A stretch of 64,000 bases of DNA, from NCBI RefSeq assembly GCF_047739745.1, contig NZ_JBLLVA010000016.1, forward strand, positions 44,245 through 108,244. The letters run 5' to 3'. Position numbers and translations under genes: made by a program. Source of the DNA: Pseudaminobacter sp047739745 (GTDB lineage Bacteria > Pseudomonadota > Alphaproteobacteria > Rhizobiales > Rhizobiaceae). Positions 61,083 through 64,000 of this stretch are shown in pieces. A model generated the notes under the pieces. The model was not told where the DNA came from, ran no database searches, and saw only the letters and a list, made by a program, of their open reading frames with translations. Positions within the stretch are counted from its first letter, which is position 1; each line of letters begins with the position of its first letter.

Positions 61083-62297
61083 ATGCCGAATCTGGATACA
61101 GGTAACACTGCCTTCATGTTGCTGTGCAGCAGTCTGGTCATGCTTATGACACCCGGGCTCGCATTTTTCTATGGTGGTTTGGTCAGTCGCAAGAACGTTC
61201 TGGCCATCATGATGCAATCCTATGTGTCGATGGGGTGGACAACGGTTATTTGGTTTGCCTTCGGCTATTCGCTTTGCTTTTCAGGCGACGTCGGCGGGGT
61301 CATCGGCAATTTCGATTTGGCATTCCTGCGCGGTGTGACGCTCGCCACACCCTCGCCCACTCCGGGAATTCCACTCTACGTTCATATTGCCTATCAGATG
61401 ATGTTCGCAATCATCACCCCCGCGCTGATCACAGGCGCTTTCGCCAATCGCGTATCTTTCAAGGCTTATATGGCCTTCCTGACCCTATGGCTTGTCTTCG
61501 TCTACTTCCCATTCGTACACATGGTATGGGGAGGCGGCATCCTTCAGAGATGGGGTGTCCTGGACTTCGCCGGGGGTATCGTTGTGCACAATATCGCAGG
61601 CATGGCGGCGCTAGCCTCCATCCTCTACGTCGGCCGGCGGCGAGTGACGGATAGTGGAGCGCATAACATCCCTTTGGTTGCCTTGGGAACCGGGCTTCTC
61701 TGGTTCGGTTGGTATGGCTTCAATGCAGGCAGTGAGTTCCGAGTTGATTCGGTGACGGCCATCGCCTTCCTCAACACTGACGTGGCCGCCTCTTTCGCGG
61801 CCGTGACCTGGCTCGCCGTTGGCTGGTGGCTCGAAAAGCGGCCCAGTTTTGTCGGCTTGTTGACTGGTGCAGTCGCTGGCCTCGCTACGATCACGCCGGC
61901 GGCGGGCTATGTATCGCCAATGGCTGCCATGATCATTGGCATCATTGCTGGCGTTGTTTGCTATCTGGCGGTGGAGTTGAAGAACCGGCTTCGTTGGGAT
62001 GATGCGCTCGACGTTTGGGGCGTACATGGCGTGGGAGGTGGACTCGGCACTCTCCTGCTGGGGATATTTGCTTCGACGGCCTTCAATCCTGCCGGGGCAG
62101 ATGGACTGATCGCCGGTAATGGCATCTTCTTATACAAGCAGTTCGCCGCTCTGGCGGGTTCATCCATTTGGGCCTTTTCCTTCACCTACGCGATGTTGTG
62201 GTTCATCGACCTGTTCACTCCAGTCAAGGTCATGCAGGCGGCCGAAGAGAACGGACTTGACATCGCACTACATGGCGAAACGGCCTATCTTAAATGA
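61083..62297 (+). CDS. amt: Ammonium transporter (Amt family)
   Basis: 404 residues, AAGGAGGACTTTC before the ATG. Eleven hydrophobic segments. The Amt signature is complete: the twin histidines in D-F-A-G-G-I-V-V-H-N-I-A-G and in D-V-W-G-V-H-G-V-G-G, and the first-helix G-L-A-F-F-Y-G-G-L-V-S-R-K. It has no glnK partner nearby. Ammonia is the end product of amidase and hydantoin breakdown, so the transporter may recapture leaked ammonium. Confidence 0.93.
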   Translation: MPNLDTGNTAFMLLCSSLVMLMTPGLAFFYGGLVSRKNVLAIMMQSYVSMGWTTVIWFAFGYSLCFSGDVGGVIGNFDLAFLRGVTLATPSPTPGIPLYVHIAYQMMFAIITPALITGAFANRVSFKAYMAFLTLWLVFVYFPFVHMVWGGGILQRWGVLDFAGGIVVHNIAGMAALASILYVGRRRVTDSGAHNIPLVALGTGLLWFGWYGFNAGSEFRVDSVTAIAFLNTDVAASFAAVTWLAVGWWLEKRPSFVGLLTGAVAGLATITPAAGYVSPMAAMIIGIIAGVVCYLAVELKNRLRWDDALDVWGVHGVGGGLGTLLLGIFASTAFNPAGADGLIAGNGIFLYKQFAALAGSSIWAFSFTYAMLWFIDLFTPVKVMQAAEENGLDIALHGETAYLK

Positions 62298-62319
62298 CGT
62301 GGGTCCGGTCACGCGAGCC

Positions 62320-63114
62320 TTACCGTAGGTGTTCGTCGTCGCCGGACATTTGGGCGCCGATAGCCACCGCCGATGCGCGAACCAAGTCAAGATGAGTGGG
62401 GCTGGCTGGGTCGCCAAATATCGTCGTCAAACTGGAAATACTCAGTGCGCCAACGAGGACCCCGGTCACCGTCAAGATGGGCACACCAAGTCCGGCCAAG
62501 CCGACGACAAAGTCATCAACAGCCAAGTCCCACCCCTTTTCTCGGATCTCGCTCGCATCCCGAGAAAGAACTGACCGGTCAACAATGCTGGCTGGCGTAC
62601 GTTTGATCATGTCCTGGTTCAGCGCATCAGCACGTTCCGCAGGCGATAGATAGGCAAGCAATACTCTTGGACCCGCGCCGCAGTTGAGCGTCGTCTTTCC
62701 GCCTACGGTAAACCACGTGGCGCTTACATTCGGGATTGTAGCTCTTATGCGATCAACACATAGCGCAAAGCCGTTGTCGTAAGTCCAAAGGAAAACGGTG
62801 GCACCTGTTTTTTCAGCGATATTTCGTAAGTATCCGGTACTCACTTCGCGAAGATCGCGGCCGGTCTCGACTGCGGCGCTGATCTCTAGAATGCGTCTCG
62901 TCAAGAAGTAGCGGGACGCGTTCTCATTGTATCCAACAAAGCCGGTTATCATCAGAGTCTGCAGCATGCGACGTGTGGTGCCTACGTCCAGGGATGTGCG
63001 CTTTGCCAATTCCGAGAGGCTCAGTTGAGGCGTCTCGGTATCGAACGCCTCAAGGATAGCGAGCCCCCTTTCAAGCGCGCGCACCAAGGGAACTCCCGAT
63101 TTCAACTCGCCCAT
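62320..63114 (-). CDS. IclR family transcriptional regulator
   Basis: 264 residues from M-G-E-L-K-S-G-V-P (63114), which has GGAG 7 bases upstream; the frame is open to an ATG at 63186, but that start would lie in the palindrome and lacks a ribosome-binding site. N-terminal winged helix (S-L-S-E-L-A-K-R-T-S-L-D-V-G-T-T-R-R-M-L-Q-T-L) and C-terminal effector domain (G-A-T-V-F-L-W, then N-C-G-A-G-P-R-V-L-L-A-Y-L-S). It is divergent from the binding-protein gene at 63374, its most likely target. Confidence 0.9.
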   Translation of the reverse strand: MGELKSGVPLVRALERGLAILEAFDTETPQLSLSELAKRTSLDVGTTRRMLQTLMITGFVGYNENASRYFLTRRILEISAAVETGRDLREVSTGYLRNIAEKTGATVFLWTYDNGFALCVDRIRATIPNVSATWFTVGGKTTLNCGAGPRVLLAYLSPAERADALNQDMIKRTPASIVDRSVLSRDASEIREKGWDLAVDDFVVGLAGLGVPILTVTGVLVGALSISSLTTIFGDPASPTHLDLVRASAVAIGAQMSGDDEHLR

Positions 63115-63180
63115 CCGAGCACTCCATTTCGTCACGACCTTCGTTAGCGATTTCCGGGTCGATCCGAAAGACATCAATTG

Positions 63181-63195
63181 TGTCATCTAATGACA
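63181..63195. promoter_or_regulatory. Palindromic operator candidate for the IclR regulator
   Basis: TGTCAT - CTA - ATGACA, a perfect 6-base inverted repeat in the intergenic region between the IclR gene and the divergent binding-protein gene. Confidence 0.5.
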
Positions 63196-63373
63196 TAAAC
63201 ATCACCTGTTGACAAGGCGTATGTTGGGCTATAGGCCTGTTGCGGCAAATGACAGTTCTTTGCCGGCATGTTCGAGAACGACTTCTCAGCGGGCGCAAAC
63301 GCCCCGTTTGCCGACACCGAGATTGCCCAATTTTCAAGCATAATAGCAGGCCACAATATAAAGGGAGGCGAAA

Positions 63374-63970
63374 ATGAACTGCAGGGAAGATACGCTGCCG
63401 AATAGATGGAGAGTTGCATCATTTGGCATGGTGACCGCTTTTTCATTATCTTTATTGCCGTACCAAGCTGAAGCAAAAACAGTGCGCGCGGTCATGCACT
63501 CTGACCTGCGCATTACCGACCCAATTCTGACAACCGCATATATTAGTCGAGATCATGGGTATATGGTCTATGACACCCTGCTGGGTATGGATGACAAATT
63601 TCAGGTCAAGCCACAGATGGCTGACTACAAGGTTTCTGAGGATAAGCTTGTCTACACGTTTACCCTTCGTGAAGGGCTAAAATGGCACGATGGGAAGCCA
63701 GTTACTGCTGAGGACTGCGTTGCTTCTTTGCAACGTTGGGCCAAGCGCGATGGCATGGGGCAAAAGCTGATAGAGTATACTGCCAGTCTTGAAGCTACTG
63801 ATGCCAAAACCATCACGCTGAAGCTGAAAGAGCCTTACGGGCTGGTGTTGGAGTCCATAGCCAAGCCGTCCTCGATTGTACCTTTCATGATGCCGAAGCG
63901 GCTGGCCGATACGCCTGCTGACAAGCCGATAACCGAACTGGCCTTCCCCCTGAGAACGGGTCCATTTTGA
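63374..63970 (+). pseudogene. Oligopeptide-type ABC binding protein (DppA/OppA family), prematurely ended
   Basis: 198 codons from ATG 63374 (AGGGAGGCGAAA upstream), with a signal peptide ending near Q-A-E-A-K. The family N-terminal half is good: V-M-H-S-D-L-R-I-T-D-P, then Y-T-F-T-L-R-E-G-L-K-W-H-D-G-K-P-V-T-A-E-D-C-V. After P-I-T-E it should continue into a glycine/phenylalanine segment, but reads L-A-F-P-L-R-T-G-P-F and stops at 63970; neither other frame recovers the family sequence. Normal members have about 520 residues. A rearrangement or insertion near 63940 is likely, with the cause beyond the right edge. Confidence 0.65.
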
Positions 63971-64000
63971 GAGTTAGAGTTTCGGCTATTTTGAGCTTTG

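Noticed and set aside
63208..63330. Possible ANTAR leader before the binding-protein gene at 63374
   Set aside because: Several hairpins exist (for example GCAAACG-CGTTTGC at 63296-63312), but there is no terminator with a T-run and the loops do not fit.
1..64000. CRISPR arrays, rRNA and tRNA genes
   Set aside because: No regularly spaced repeats and no tRNA or rRNA signatures were noticed on either strand by reading; a dedicated scan was not possible.

Overview
The window looks like part of a repABC-type megaplasmid (or chromid) from a Hyphomicrobiales alphaproteobacterium, in the Mesorhizobium/Aminobacter/Sinorhizobium neighbourhood. The evidence is a complete repA-repB-repC cassette with its antisense RNA, several domain families typical of rhizobial plasmids (strawberry-notch methylase-helicase, large ParB, DUF1419, DUF932, DUF1173, DUF982, DUF1403), high GC, and an alpha-r14-type small RNA. 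Names rest on recognising motifs and families by eye; no database search was run.

Layout. (1) 1-12.1 kb: plasmid backbone operon(s), nearly all on the minus strand: a primase start cut by the window edge, a methylase-helicase, a run of small conserved hypothetical genes, DUF1419 and a 714-residue ParB-like protein. Two genes here look damaged: an in-frame amber codon at 9668 and a probable frameshift near 5280. (2) 12.4-18.4 kb: a plus-strand cargo block of GST, VanZ-like, GNAT and a two-gene Gabija-type defence system (OLD nuclease plus UvrD helicase). It sits between ParB and the backbone gene DUF932. (3) 18.5-26.5 kb: DUF932, DUF1173, a small RNA with three anti-Shine-Dalgarno loops, a double cold-shock-domain protein, DUF982, repC, the ctRNA, repB and repA, with palindromic repeats around repA. 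(4) 26.6-32.1 kb: stability and mobility genes: a resolvase remnant, a Fic protein with its own operator, a tyrosine recombinase divergent from DUF1403-ScpB, and a zeta toxin with a small partner.

(5) 32.4-39.2 kb: a graveyard of broken and fused genes: SDR, aldo/keto reductase, aminotransferase fused to uxuA, uxaC, uxuB, a P-loop ATPase fragment, a GlxA-type regulator, and ISNCY and IS5 transposase pieces. (6) 39.2-45.2 kb: a Crp/Fnr regulator and a minus-strand unit of amidase, sulfonate/nitrate-type ABC transporter and TauE/SafE permease. (7) 45.9-64 kb: a nitrogen-scavenging locus: ABM monooxygenase, truncated haemoglobin, a five-gene urea/amide-type ABC importer, a SAF-domain oxidoreductase, the amiC-amiR sensor/antiterminator pair, hydantoinase hyuA-hyuB, ammonium transporter, IclR regulator, and the start of an oligopeptide-type binding protein that ends early.

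The most notable signal is in region 7. Four untranslated leaders (before the importer, the oxidoreductase, amiC itself and hyuA) each carry two short hairpins with mostly six-base loops followed by a terminator-like hairpin. This is the architecture recognised by ANTAR antiterminators, and an ANTAR protein (AmiR-like) lies in the middle of the locus. The proposal is that AmiC senses an amide-like ligand and releases AmiR, which then switches on import, conversion and its own synthesis together by preventing termination.
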